From positions 186,001 through 250,000 of the forward strand of contig CAWBSM010000002.1 of assembly GCA_963791455.1 (NCBI GenBank): DNA of 64,000 bases, in the 5' to 3' direction. This DNA is from Bog-473 sp963791455. GTDB lineage: Bacteria; Actinomycetota; Acidimicrobiia; Acidimicrobiales; RAAP-2. The translations under genes and the position numbers were made by a program. Below, piece by piece: positions 26,487 to 33,357 of the stretch (position 1 is the stretch's first letter; every line of letters starts with the position of its first letter). The notes under the pieces are model-generated. The model made no database searches. It had not been told where the DNA came from and saw only the letters and a program-made list of their open reading frames with translations.

Positions 26487-26663
26487 GTGGCAGAGCGGAC
26501 CGATCCAGATCAGCTCAAGGACGGCATCAGCATGACGCTGAGGGTTCTCGAGACGCTGCCGCCACAGGACCGCAGCGACGAGGCTATCAAGGCGACCGTC
26601 GAAGGCATGCTGCGGGCGGCAACGCTGCTTGAGCAGGACGACACGGAGGGTGCGGAGCCGTAA
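26487..26663 (+). CDS. Small hypothetical acidic protein
   Basis: A 58-residue protein beginning at GTG 26487, preceded by GAGGAAGG. The sequence is regular and helical: VAERTDPDQLKDGISMTLRV, LETLPPQDRSDEAIKATVEG, MLRAATLLEQDD. Heptad-like hydrophobic spacing suggests one or two amphipathic helices. No family was recognised. It may be real because the codon pattern and Shine-Dalgarno are good, but it stands among decayed genes. Confidence 0.5.
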   Translation: MAERTDPDQLKDGISMTLRVLETLPPQDRSDEAIKATVEGMLRAATLLEQDDTEGAEP

Positions 26664-26706
26664 GCCACTCTGAGCAAGCTCGCGACGAGCGAGTCAAGAT
26701 GCAATC

Positions 26707-27170
26707 GTGACGCTGTTCTTGACCTGCGTGACGTCGATGTTCACGGTGCAGGCGTCGGACCGGCGCTTCACGCTCCTGAACGGGACCCTCCATGAGGAGC
26801 GCGCAAACAAGGCGACGGTGTGGTCGTACTTCGGATCGTTTGCCTACACCGGACTTGCGATGAGCTCGCGTGCGGAGGCAACGGACGAGACGCTTACAAG
26901 AGCTCTGGCCCAGCCTTGCAGCAGTCTCGATGAGGCGATGAAGAACCTCTCGGTCGAGGCGACCCGAACGATCGGCAGGGGTCCGGTTGTCCGGTCTGCG
27001 ACCTGACGCGGAACGGGCAGCCCGCCGCACGAGCTTTGTGGGTTGCGGATTCGCTGGATTGCGCGATCCCGCCGCAGTGGAGCGGTCGCCTGTAGCTGAC
27101 AACCTCCACCCGTTCCTCGCCGTCGTGAGCAACGCGCAGAATCTTTCGAGGGGCTGCGACCAGAAGCCGC
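26707..27170 (+). pseudogene. Frameshifted hypothetical protein, proteasome-subunit-like N-terminus
   Basis: The plus frame from 26707 reads MTLFLTCVTSMFTVQASDRR, FTLLNGTLHEERANKATVWS, SFAYTGLAM and SLDEAMKNLSVEATRTI, a pattern like uncharacterised Ntn-hydrolase/proteasome-like actinobacterial proteins. After ~27000 the match moves to the next frame: RRTSFVGCGFAG, then DNLHPFLAVVSNAQ, ending around 27130. One indel between ~26985 and 27010 accounts for this. The C-terminus has been replaced by terminase-like sequence, so the gene is both frameshifted and truncated. The family match is tentative. Confidence 0.5.
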
Positions 27171-27722
27171 ACCCCAGTTTGGTGTTCACGGAGCGGGTTG
27201 AAAATGAGCTCCACGTCCGCCACGCCGAACGGCTGCCCCTCGGCATGAGTTACCCGAATCAGGTCGAGCGGGTCGTCGCCCTCGTAGGTAGTCCCCATCT
27301 CGCCCACGACGTCAGAGTGACGGCGGACTCAACGGGCGTGGGGTGCGGTCGTAGACCTTCTCCGGGCGGCTCTGGTGCCACTGAGGACGCCTCTGACGGC
27401 CATCACCATCACGGGGGGCTCGCCAGCGTCACACGTCGGCTCAAAGTGGTCGATCCCAAAGAAGGACCTCATCGGTGCGGCTCAGATCGTATTGCAGTCC
27501 CGGGTGCTCAAGATCGCGTCTGCCCTCCCGACGGCACAGCTCCTCGCCAACGAACTCGCGGCCTATCAAGTGAAGACCAGCGAGGACGGTCGAGACACCT
27601 ACGAGAATGGTCGCGAGGCTCCCCATGACGACCTCGTGCTCGCGCTGGCCCTCGCCACTTATGTGGCGACTCGGCCGCGCAAGCGAAGGAGGATCACCCA
27701 CGTAGGCCTCGAACCGCCGCTT
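27171..27722 (+). pseudogene. Phage terminase-like nuclease domain remnant, frameshifted
   Basis: The remnant begins in one frame with ERVENELHVRHAERLPLGMS, YPNQVERVVALV and VRVTADSTGVG. At about 27340 it moves to the next frame with VVDLLRAALVPLRTPLTAIT, TGGSPASHVGSKWSIPKKDL, AAQIVLQSRVLKIASALP and DLVLALALATYVA. The joined product has the 'D-x-TGVG...VVDLLR...DLV-A-x-A' layout of the RNase-H-like C-terminal domain of large terminase-type phage/mobile-element proteins. The ATPase half is missing. The last codons enter a GGA repeat. It is a mobile-element remnant in the accessory block. Confidence 0.6.
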
Positions 27723-27723
27723 G

Positions 27724-27784
27724 GGAGGAGGAGGAGGAGGAGGAGGAGGAGGAGGAGGAGGAGGAGGAGGAGGAGGAGGAGGAG
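27724..27784 (+). repeat. (GGA)n microsatellite, about 20 units
   Basis: Twenty or so perfect GGA/GAG trinucleotides occupy 27724-27784 without a single interruption. The repeat is at the end of the terminase remnant. Translations give homopolymers (arginine/glycine/glutamate, or proline on the complement) that I do not consider real protein. Confidence 0.95.
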
Positions 27785-27844
27785 CGACTTCGTCCCAGAC
27801 GGGTGATTTCCGACTACATCCTCCGGTAGACCCATGGAGCCTCA

Positions 27845-27904
27845 TGAGGGGAGTGCACCCATGGAACTCGTCCAAGGCGAAGACCTCGATGCCAAAGGTA
27901 TGAC
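27845..27904 (+). repeat. Direct repeat copy 1, 60 bases, coding-like
   Basis: This stretch matches 29176-29235 at 57 of 60 positions. It translates (with a short preceding MEPHEG) as SAPMELVQGEDLDAKGMT with a GAGGGGAGTG sequence before the ATG. The second copy reads SAPMELVQGEGLAANGMT. After the repeat the two copies diverge completely and hit stops or unrelated sequence, so both look like 5' ends of a lost gene. Confidence 0.75.
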
Positions 27905-27906
27905 GC

Positions 27907-29109
27907 TTATGTTTCCGAGGGGTCTTCAAAAGGCACCGCCTGGGCGGGCTCGGTCAGGCGGGGAACGACGTCCTCTTTCCTTCGTGGTCGAGTCAAGATG
28001 ATCTGCACGGAAGCCACCACAAGCACCACGACGGTGACGATCCGCTCACTCTTGCCAACCTCATTGAAAACTGCATAGATTTGAATGCCGATGGCCAGCG
28101 CCTGCGCAAAGAGGGCCAACGCCACCGCTCGCATCCCGGTGACGGCCTCCTGGGTCGTTTCTCCAATCGGCGCCCGGGTCCAGGCGGCGAGCGCGATGAG
28201 GAGCGCTCCCAGCGTCCAGACGAAGTCATAACGGTTGCCTGCGACGACCGCACGGGCTTGGGCCTCCTGGACAGCAAAGGCTGCGTCAGCGACGGAAGTA
28301 CTGACAACGGCCAACCCGATCAGGATCCACATGGTGTCGGGTCGCCAGGCAAGGAGTCCATAGACGCCGAGGACCGCCCCGATCAGCAGCACGTCGAGAA
28401 CCGGGTAACTGAAGGCGACGAGTGCGGCGAGGACGCCGACCGTCTTGTGCTCCGCTGCGGGCTGGACCACCAAGGCGAACCCGGCGGCGAGAGCGACCAG
28501 GGTCACCGCGATCCCGTCCATCCAACGATGAAGTTCGAACTGAGGGATGCGGACACGGATGAGGTAGAACATCCCGACCGCAACGAGCGGGTACCAGAGC
28601 AGCCAGAGGACGTCCGCAAACGTCGGATACGGCGCTTTGGGTTGGCCACCGTACGCCACGCTCCAGGCCGCGCTTCCGGCGAACCAGAGGAAGAGTGCGC
28701 TCCCGAAAGCCAGCCAGGCGCGTCGGGCAACCGGCTCGAACGCGGCACGACCGAGGACTAGGAGTGCACAGGCGGCGAGGATCGCATTATGGACCCAGTT
28801 GTCGTAGAGCCAGGCCGGGCCAGCGACGCCGAAGAGATCGTTGACCGCCTCGAGGATGGTGAGCACCACTAGCACTAACCACACGAAGCTGAGGGGGACT
28901 GGCACCGAAAGAAGTTCTCCCTCTTCGTTGATGCAGCGCTCGTCGTTTTGGTGGTGCCCGCCCATGCTCCAGATTCGGATCGGTCGGGTTCTGTGCAGGT
29001 GTCCCATCCGTTCCCAGTCCTCGTCGGTTGATACCACAACGCTTGACGACACCATCATCTTGGTCGAACGAACGCTCGGTCCGTCAACTGATGATGCTGC
29101 GACCACCAC
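27907..29109 (-). CDS. Multispan membrane protein resembling sensor modules of GGDEF proteins
   Basis: Membrane protein of up to 400 residues. The GTG/ATG choice is unclear; MGGHHQNDERCINEEGELLS at ~28965 would give about 350 residues and is better balanced. About nine hydrophobic spans follow, e.g. LSFVWLVLVVLTILEAVNDL, LYDNWVHNAILAACALLVLG, FADVLWLLWYPLVAVGMFYL and AVALALFAQALAIGIQIY. The 'PTFADVLWLLWYPLVAVGMFYL' type segment is typical of N-terminal membrane modules in actinobacterial diguanylate-cyclase proteins. Here it ends with a short hydrophilic tail and no GGDEF or EAL domain. Sixty-base direct repeats flank the gene. Confidence 0.65.
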   Translation of the reverse strand: MVVAASSVDGPSVRSTKMMVSSSVVVSTDEDWERMGHLHRTRPIRIWSMGGHHQNDERCINEEGELLSVPVPLSFVWLVLVVLTILEAVNDLFGVAGPAWLYDNWVHNAILAACALLVLGRAAFEPVARRAWLAFGSALFLWFAGSAAWSVAYGGQPKAPYPTFADVLWLLWYPLVAVGMFYLIRVRIPQFELHRWMDGIAVTLVALAAGFALVVQPAAEHKTVGVLAALVAFSYPVLDVLLIGAVLGVYGLLAWRPDTMWILIGLAVVSTSVADAAFAVQEAQARAVVAGNRYDFVWTLGALLIALAAWTRAPIGETTQEAVTGMRAVALALFAQALAIGIQIYAVFNEVGKSERIVTVVVLVVASVQIILTRPRRKEDVVPRLTEPAQAVPFEDPSET

Positions 29110-29175
29110 TCGGCTACCGATGCTCGTCCTGGCCCGTCAATCCAATCCCGACTGAAGCAGTCCTATGGAAGCCCG

Positions 29176-29235
29176 TGAGGGGAGTGCACCCATGGAACTC
29201 GTCCAAGGCGAAGGCCTCGCTGCCAACGGTATGAC
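29176..29235 (+). repeat. Direct repeat copy 2, 60 bases, coding-like
   Basis: Partner of 27845-27904, offset by exactly 1331 bases with three mismatches. Substitutions fall mostly at positions that would change a codon moderately (D/G, D/A, K/N), and similarity extends a little upstream as ME-x-x-EGSAP. The following sequence (MTNYAVTNRF) is unrelated to copy 1. Confidence 0.75.
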
Positions 29236-29258
29236 CAACTACGCGGTCACCAACCGTT

Positions 29259-29444
29259 TCAGCCGCCCTCCCTTTCGGTCAACCACTCGTCTACCTCATC
29301 GAGGGTCCAGCCGTCGCCTCCGGCAACGATGCAGTTGTTGACGTACGGCTCGATCATCCAGTACATCCCATAGTCGAGGGCCTCCGGTACGCGTGTGTGC
29401 GACTTGCGGATTTCGAAGCCCTCGCGCCTTGCGCGGCGGCGCAC
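29259..29444 (-). CDS. Small conserved hypothetical protein
   Basis: A 61-residue protein from GTG 29444. It reads RRRARREGFEIRKSHTRVPE, then YGMYWMIEPYVNNCIVAGGD and GWTLDEVDEWLTEREGG. The 'G-Y/F-x-I-x-K-S-R/H...G-x-Y-x-x-I-x-x...LDEVE-x-x-L' pattern recurs in small proteins of Actinobacteria, often near mobile or regulatory genes. The frame is open upstream to a stop near 29530 but has no other ATG/GTG/TTG, which fixes the start. Function is unknown. Confidence 0.6.
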   Translation of the reverse strand: MRRRARREGFEIRKSHTRVPEALDYGMYWMIEPYVNNCIVAGGDGWTLDEVDEWLTEREGG

Positions 29445-29534
29445 GCGGGCTTCTCTTGCTGAATCGATGTTGGTAAGCCTCTGTTGCCCCGCGGCTGACG
29501 GGAAGCCGACGAGCCCGACGTTGGCGAGGCCCGT

Positions 29535-30827
29535 TCAGTCATCGGGTCCCCAGGGCGCATCGCGCCGGGCCGGTACCTGCACGCCTTCGTCGGTGACCAT
29601 GGCGGCCGAGCCCACCGCGCCGCGCCCAAAGCGGCTCCGGATGGCGTCCACGGCGGCCGTCACGTCATACCACGACTGCTCGCGCGCCGTGGCGCTCTGG
29701 TTCTCCGCGTCCAATCCGTCGCCGAGGTCGAAGGACAGCTGGTCCATCCCTTCGCTGATGAGCCCCGCTGCGCTCACGCCGAGAAGCCGGATGCCGTCGC
29801 CCGGATCAATTCCCGCCAGCAACGCGGCGGCCACCTGCCCGATGGCTCCCCCCGTCGCGATGGGACGCCCGAGGGTGTGCGAGCGCGTTTGGAGTGTCAA
29901 GTCCTTGAACTTCACCTTCACCGTGATCGTGCGGGCCGAGGTCGACGCGGAGCGCAGCATGGTGGCCACCGATTCAGCCATGCGGAGCACATGGCGCTCG
30001 AGCTGGTCCGGGTCGACCAGATCTTGGCTGAAGGTCTCCTCGTGCCCGATCGACTTGTTGGACCGGTTCGGGTTGACGGGATCGGGGTCCTCTCCGCGCG
30101 CCAGCGCCGCGAGATGAGTGCCGCTCGCCTTGCCGAGCCGCCGGACCATGGTGTCGAGCGGGAGGGCGGCCAGGTCGCCCACGGTGCGCACCCCGAGGTC
30201 GTGCAGGCGCCCGGCCGTGGCCGGGCCCACGCCCCACAGCGCCTCGACGTCGTGGCGGTGCAAGAACTCGAGCTCGTCGGCGGGCTCGACCAGGTAGACG
30301 CCCGGCCCCGGGAGCAGTCCCGCCCGGCTGGCCCGGGGCTTGGCGGCCCGCGAAGCGAGCTTGGCCAGCATCTTCGAGCGCCCGATCCCGACGGCGCAGG
30401 CCAGCCCGAGCTCGTCCCGCACTCGGCGGCGCAGCTCGTGCGCGATCTGGTCGGGCGGACCGAGCAGGCGAAGCGCGCCGGCCACGTCCATGAAGGCCTC
30501 GTCGAGGCCGATGGGCTCGACGATCGGGGTGATGTCGGCCAGCACCTTCTGCAGCTCGGCGCTCACCTCGGCGTAGCGGCCGTGGCGCCCGGACAAGAAG
30601 ATCGCCTCGGGGCAGAGCTGACGGGCGCGGAGGGAGGGCATGGCCGAGTGCACGCCGTAGACGCGGGCCTCGTAGGTGCAAGAGGCCACCACACCGCGCG
30701 CCCCGGCCCCGCCCACGACCACCGGTTTGCCGGCCAGGGAGGGGTCGTCGAGCACCTCGACCGACGCAAAGAAGGCGTCCATGTCGACGTGGAGGATGGT
30801 GGGGACGGGCGGCTCCTCAGCCACCAA
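29535..30827 (-). CDS. dinB: DNA polymerase IV (Y-family)
   Basis: Error-prone translesion polymerase of 430 residues. The palm motifs are intact: VDMDAFFASVEVLDDPSL (first metal Asp), CTYEARVYGVHSAMP (steric-gate region), and GLDEAFMDVAGAL (the catalytic Asp-Glu pair). The little-finger domain spans ~240-350 (SIGHEETFSQDLVDPDQLE, ARTITVKVKFKDLTLQTRS). GTG 30827 overlaps the upstream PIG-L gene by 11 bases, and the chain LysM-nrdR-PIG-L-dinB is contiguous, so dinB is probably expressed from the LexA-controlled promoter at 32368-32442. No beta-clamp peptide was identified with confidence at the C-terminus. Confidence 0.95.
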   Translation of the reverse strand: MVAEEPPVPTILHVDMDAFFASVEVLDDPSLAGKPVVVGGAGARGVVASCTYEARVYGVHSAMPSLRARQLCPEAIFLSGRHGRYAEVSAELQKVLADITPIVEPIGLDEAFMDVAGALRLLGPPDQIAHELRRRVRDELGLACAVGIGRSKMLAKLASRAAKPRASRAGLLPGPGVYLVEPADELEFLHRHDVEALWGVGPATAGRLHDLGVRTVGDLAALPLDTMVRRLGKASGTHLAALARGEDPDPVNPNRSNKSIGHEETFSQDLVDPDQLERHVLRMAESVATMLRSASTSARTITVKVKFKDLTLQTRSHTLGRPIATGGAIGQVAAALLAGIDPGDGIRLLGVSAAGLISEGMDQLSFDLGDGLDAENQSATAREQSWYDVTAAVDAIRSRFGRGAVGSAAMVTDEGVQVPARRDAPWGPDD

Positions 30828-31518
30828 GGTTCAGCCGGCGGAACCCCTCGGCGTAGGCGACGCCGGTCCTCCGACCCTCCTCGGCCGCCCTACGGCGCAC
30901 CGCCTCGCCGGCCCAACCGCTCTGGCCGGAGAACTGGGTGCGATGACACTCGACGGCGGCGGCCTTCGTCTCGATCGTGTCGGTGACATCGACCCACTCG
31001 TCGGGTTCGAGCGTCCCCGACAGGAGAACGGTCGACACCGGGTGGGGTGCGCCGGCATCGGGGAAGTAGTGCGGCAGCGCTGCCGCCGGGGCTACGGCGT
31101 CGAGCAGCGCCGCACCGGCGATGCGGTGATCGCGATGGTTGAAGTAGTCCTGCCCGAAGAACACCGCGGTGGGATCGTGCCCGCACACGAGCGTGGGACG
31201 CAACGTTCGCACTCGCTCCACCAAGGTGTGTCGGAAGGCATCTGAATCGGTGAGCTCGCCGTCGGGGAAACCGAGGTTGTCCACGCTCGAGAGCCCGATG
31301 AGCGCGGACGACGCTTCGAGCTCGCTCGCTCGCTCGGTCGCCAGTTGGGCGGGCACGACATCGGGGTCCGACGTGCCCTTGCCGCCGTCGGTGCACACCA
31401 CCAGGTGCACGGCGCTGCCGGCTTTGGCCCAACGGGCCAGGGAACCCCCGCAGCCGACATCGGCGTCGTCGGGATGGGCGTAGACGGCGAGGACGACGCC
31501 GGGCGTCACTTCCATCAC
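30817..31518 (-). CDS. PIG-L family deacetylase (LmbE-like)
   Basis: Zinc-dependent deacetylase of 233 residues, same fold as MshB and Mca of mycothiol metabolism and LmbE. The metal-site motif near the N-terminus is VYAHPDDADVGCGGSLARW (AHPDD; His, Asp-Asp ligands), followed by the family segment VHLVVCTDGGKGTSDPD. A later HRDHRIAGAALLD supplies the third ligand and GHDPTAVFFGQDYFNH the other loop. The substrate, an N-acetylglucosamine derivative or a small-molecule amide, cannot be assigned. The gene overlaps nrdR by four bases and dinB by 11, so all three share a transcript. Confidence 0.88.
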   Translation of the reverse strand: MMEVTPGVVLAVYAHPDDADVGCGGSLARWAKAGSAVHLVVCTDGGKGTSDPDVVPAQLATERASELEASSALIGLSSVDNLGFPDGELTDSDAFRHTLVERVRTLRPTLVCGHDPTAVFFGQDYFNHRDHRIAGAALLDAVAPAAALPHYFPDAGAPHPVSTVLLSGTLEPDEWVDVTDTIETKAAAVECHRTQFSGQSGWAGEAVRRRAAEEGRRTGVAYAEGFRRLNLGG

Positions 31519-31982
31519 TTGCGCTTGGGCTCCGTCGTCTTGGTCAGCAACCCAGCCTCCCGCTGGAAGTCCCCGGCCTCCTCGAAGCCCTTGTAGACAC
31601 TGGCGAAGCGGAGGTAGGCGACATCGTCGAGGCCTTGCAAGCGCTCCAGAACGGCGACCCCCACCTCCTGGCTGGTCGGTTCGGTCGTCTCCGCCCGCAA
31701 GGCGTCCTCCACGCTCTGGGCCAGATCCTCCATCTGCTCGGTGCTGACGGGCCTGTTCTTGCAGGCCGCCCGGACACCCTCGACCACCTTGGCCCGGTCG
31801 AAGGGCTCACGCAAGCCGCTCCGCTTCACCACCCACAACGGGACTTCTTCCACACGCTCGAACGTGGTGAAGCGGCGCCCGCACCCGATGCACTCGCGGC
31901 GCCGGCGGATCGCCCCACCGTCCTCCGCCTGGCGTGAATCCACGACGCGGTCATCATCGACACCGCACCAAGGACACCGCAC
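31515..31982 (-). CDS. nrdR: Transcriptional repressor NrdR
   Basis: ATP-cone zinc-ribbon repressor of ribonucleotide reductase genes, 155 residues. The zinc ribbon has CPWC at the start (GTG 31982) and CIGC (residues 31-34), within IRRRRECIGCGRRFTTFERV. The ATP-cone follows: VVKRSGLREPFDRAKVVEGV, the nucleotide-binding core, and VAYLRFASVYKGF near the end. NrdR binds paired NrdR-boxes upstream of nrd operons, which are not in this window. It is between the LysM gene (15 bases upstream) and PIG-L (overlap), a position conserved near lexA in Actinobacteria. Confidence 0.96.
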   Translation of the reverse strand: MRCPWCGVDDDRVVDSRQAEDGGAIRRRRECIGCGRRFTTFERVEEVPLWVVKRSGLREPFDRAKVVEGVRAACKNRPVSTEQMEDLAQSVEDALRAETTEPTSQEVGVAVLERLQGLDDVAYLRFASVYKGFEEAGDFQREAGLLTKTTEPKRK

Positions 31983-31996
31983 ACCGCCGACGATAG

Positions 31997-32353
31997 TCAG
32001 GGAATGAAGATGTGCTCCCCCGGCACGACCACGGTCGAACCGACCTCGCTGGCCAGCTGGCGGCTCAGCGCGGCCGCGTGGGACGGGTCGGCCCGGGTGG
32101 CGATGGAGGCCAGCGAGTCGCCCGCCTTCACGATGTACTCTTCGCCGGCGGCCGGCGCGGCCTGTGCCAGCGTGCTCCCGCCGATGGGCCGGATGGGCAG
32201 CGCCAGCAGGACCAGCAGGGTCAGCACGACCAGACCCAGGACCACCCGGCGGCGGCGCACCCGGGGGGAAGGTGCGGTCCGCGCCGGCTGGTCGGGTACG
32301 GCGTACAGCCGAGGGCGGTACGCCTCGAAATCGAGTTCAAATGCGACTGACAT
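31997..32353 (-). CDS. LysM-domain membrane protein, SOS-linked (Rv2719c/YneA-like)
   Basis: Protein of 118 residues. A short cytoplasmic head is followed by one membrane span (VVLGLVVLTLLVLLALPIRP) and a C-terminal LysM domain (EEYIVKAGDSLASIATRADP, VVVPGEHIFIP) that would bind peptidoglycan. The start MSVAFELDFEAYR at 32353 is preceded by AGGGAG. It is divergent from lexA with three LexA boxes in front. Rv2719c of M. tuberculosis and YneA of Bacillus subtilis have the same position and suppress division after DNA damage; that function is inferred here by position and domain layout. Confidence 0.85.
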   Translation of the reverse strand: MSVAFELDFEAYRPRLYAVPDQPARTAPSPRVRRRRVVLGLVVLTLLVLLALPIRPIGGSTLAQAAPAAGEEYIVKAGDSLASIATRADPSHAAALSRQLASEVGSTVVVPGEHIFIP

Positions 32354-32367
32354 GGCGTCTCCCTGTC

Positions 32368-32442
32368 CGAACACCTGTTCGCTCCTCCCATTGGATCACG
32401 AACACCTGTTCGCTGTCAACCGACGGGGCGAACGGCTGTTCG
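32368..32442 (-). promoter_or_regulatory. Three LexA boxes upstream of the LysM-nrdR-PIG-L-dinB unit
   Basis: Three 14-base palindromes of the CGAAC-N4-GTTCG form: 32368-32381 and 32399-32412 (both CGAACACCTGTTCG) and 32429-32442 (CGAACGGCTGTTCG). The first is 14 bases before the LysM start and would overlap its promoter. Confidence 0.88.
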
Positions 32443-32580
32443 TGAATCCCCGGAACCTACCGAGTCGGTGTGACACCGCCCTTCACCAGGGATTTCACCC
32501 GCTTTCCCCGCCAACGGATCCCCCGGCGAGACCTCGACTCCCATTGCACACGAGCTGCGAGGAGGTTCTGGCCACGGTAT

Positions 32581-32643
32581 CGAACAGATGTTTGCTTCGA
32601 ACCGGCGGGTTGGCTATCTTGGACCGAAACGAACGAATGTTCG
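32581..32643 (+). promoter_or_regulatory. Two LexA boxes upstream of lexA
   Basis: CGAACAGATGTTTG at 32581-32594 (one change from the palindrome) and CGAACGAATGTTCG at 32630-32643 lie upstream of lexA (ATG 32699). They imply autoregulation. With the three boxes on the other side the 345-base gap holds five sites. Confidence 0.85.
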
Positions 32644-32698
32644 CCCCGGCCGCGAGGCAGCCGGGTGAACACGACGACACAAGCAGAAGGAGACGCCG

Positions 32699-33334
32699 AT
32701 GTCCGAGGTCCTGAGCGGGAAGCGGCTGCAGATCCTCACCTTCATCGCCGACTGCCAGCGGGACCGGGGCTATCCCCCTTCGGTGCGGGAGATCGGCGAG
32801 GCGGTCGGCCTCACCTCCTCGGCGACAGTCCACACCCATCTGGGAGTCCTCCAACGTGAGGGCTACCTCTCCCGCGACCCGAGCAAGCCGCGGGCCATCC
32901 AGGTCCACTTCGACCCCGACACGACCAGCCGGCTCCCCGCTTCAGCGGTGCGCAACATCCCGCTCGTCGGCGACGTGGCCGCGGGTACCGGCGTCCTGGC
33001 CGAGGAAAACGTCGAGGAGCTCTTGCCCATGCCCGAGCAGTTCACCGGCAACGCGCCGTCGTTCATGCTGCGCGTGCGCGGCGACTCGATGATCGAGGCT
33101 GGGATTTTCGACGGGGACTACGTGGTCGTGCGCCAACAGCCAGAAGCAGAGAACGGCGACGTCGTCGTGGCCGGCATCGGCGACGGCGAGGCGACCGTCA
33201 AGACCTTCAGCCGCACGAACGGCCGCGTCGTGCTGACGCCGGCCAATGCCGCCTATGAGCCCATGGTTTTCGACGGCAACGAGGAGGTGACGATCTTCGG
33301 CAAGGTCGTCACCGTGGTGCGGCAGATCAACTAA
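32699..33334 (+). CDS. lexA: LexA repressor, SOS regulator
   Basis: SOS repressor of 211 residues that self-cleaves when RecA is activated. The winged-helix domain is at 1-65 (LTFIADCQRDRGYPPSVREI, GLTSSATVHTHLGVLQREG). The cleavage site is the Ala-Gly of VAAGTGVLAEEN, and the catalytic dyad is Ser in VRGDSMIEAGI and Lys in ATVKTFSR. The C-terminal S24 domain ends with TIFGKVVTVVRQIN. AGAAGGAGA stands before the ATG. Targets visible in this window are its own gene, the LysM-nrdR-PIG-L-dinB unit and the ftsK/radical-SAM promoter at 50701. Confidence 0.97.
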   Translation: MSEVLSGKRLQILTFIADCQRDRGYPPSVREIGEAVGLTSSATVHTHLGVLQREGYLSRDPSKPRAIQVHFDPDTTSRLPASAVRNIPLVGDVAAGTGVLAEENVEELLPMPEQFTGNAPSFMLRVRGDSMIEAGIFDGDYVVVRQQPEAENGDVVVAGIGDGEATVKTFSRTNGRVVLTPANAAYEPMVFDGNEEVTIFGKVVTVVRQIN

Positions 33335-33357
33335 GCGACGGTGATGGCCGCCGCCCG

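Noticed and set aside
26894..27307. Minus-strand 137-codon frame starting MGEMGTTYEGDDPLDLIRV
   Set aside because: Its N-terminus looks plausible, but the plus strand carries the terminase-like and hypothetical remnants through the same bases.
27300..27722. Intact transposase at 27.3 kb
   Set aside because: The motifs (STGVG...VVDLL) fit terminase-type nuclease domains better, and the frame is broken.
27441..27929. Minus-strand frame with a long polyproline run
   Set aside because: The run is only the complement of the GGA microsatellite and the flanks are terminase-remnant shadow.
27845..29235. CRISPR-like direct repeats
   Set aside because: Only two copies, 1.3 kb apart and coding-like; no spacers and no cas genes.
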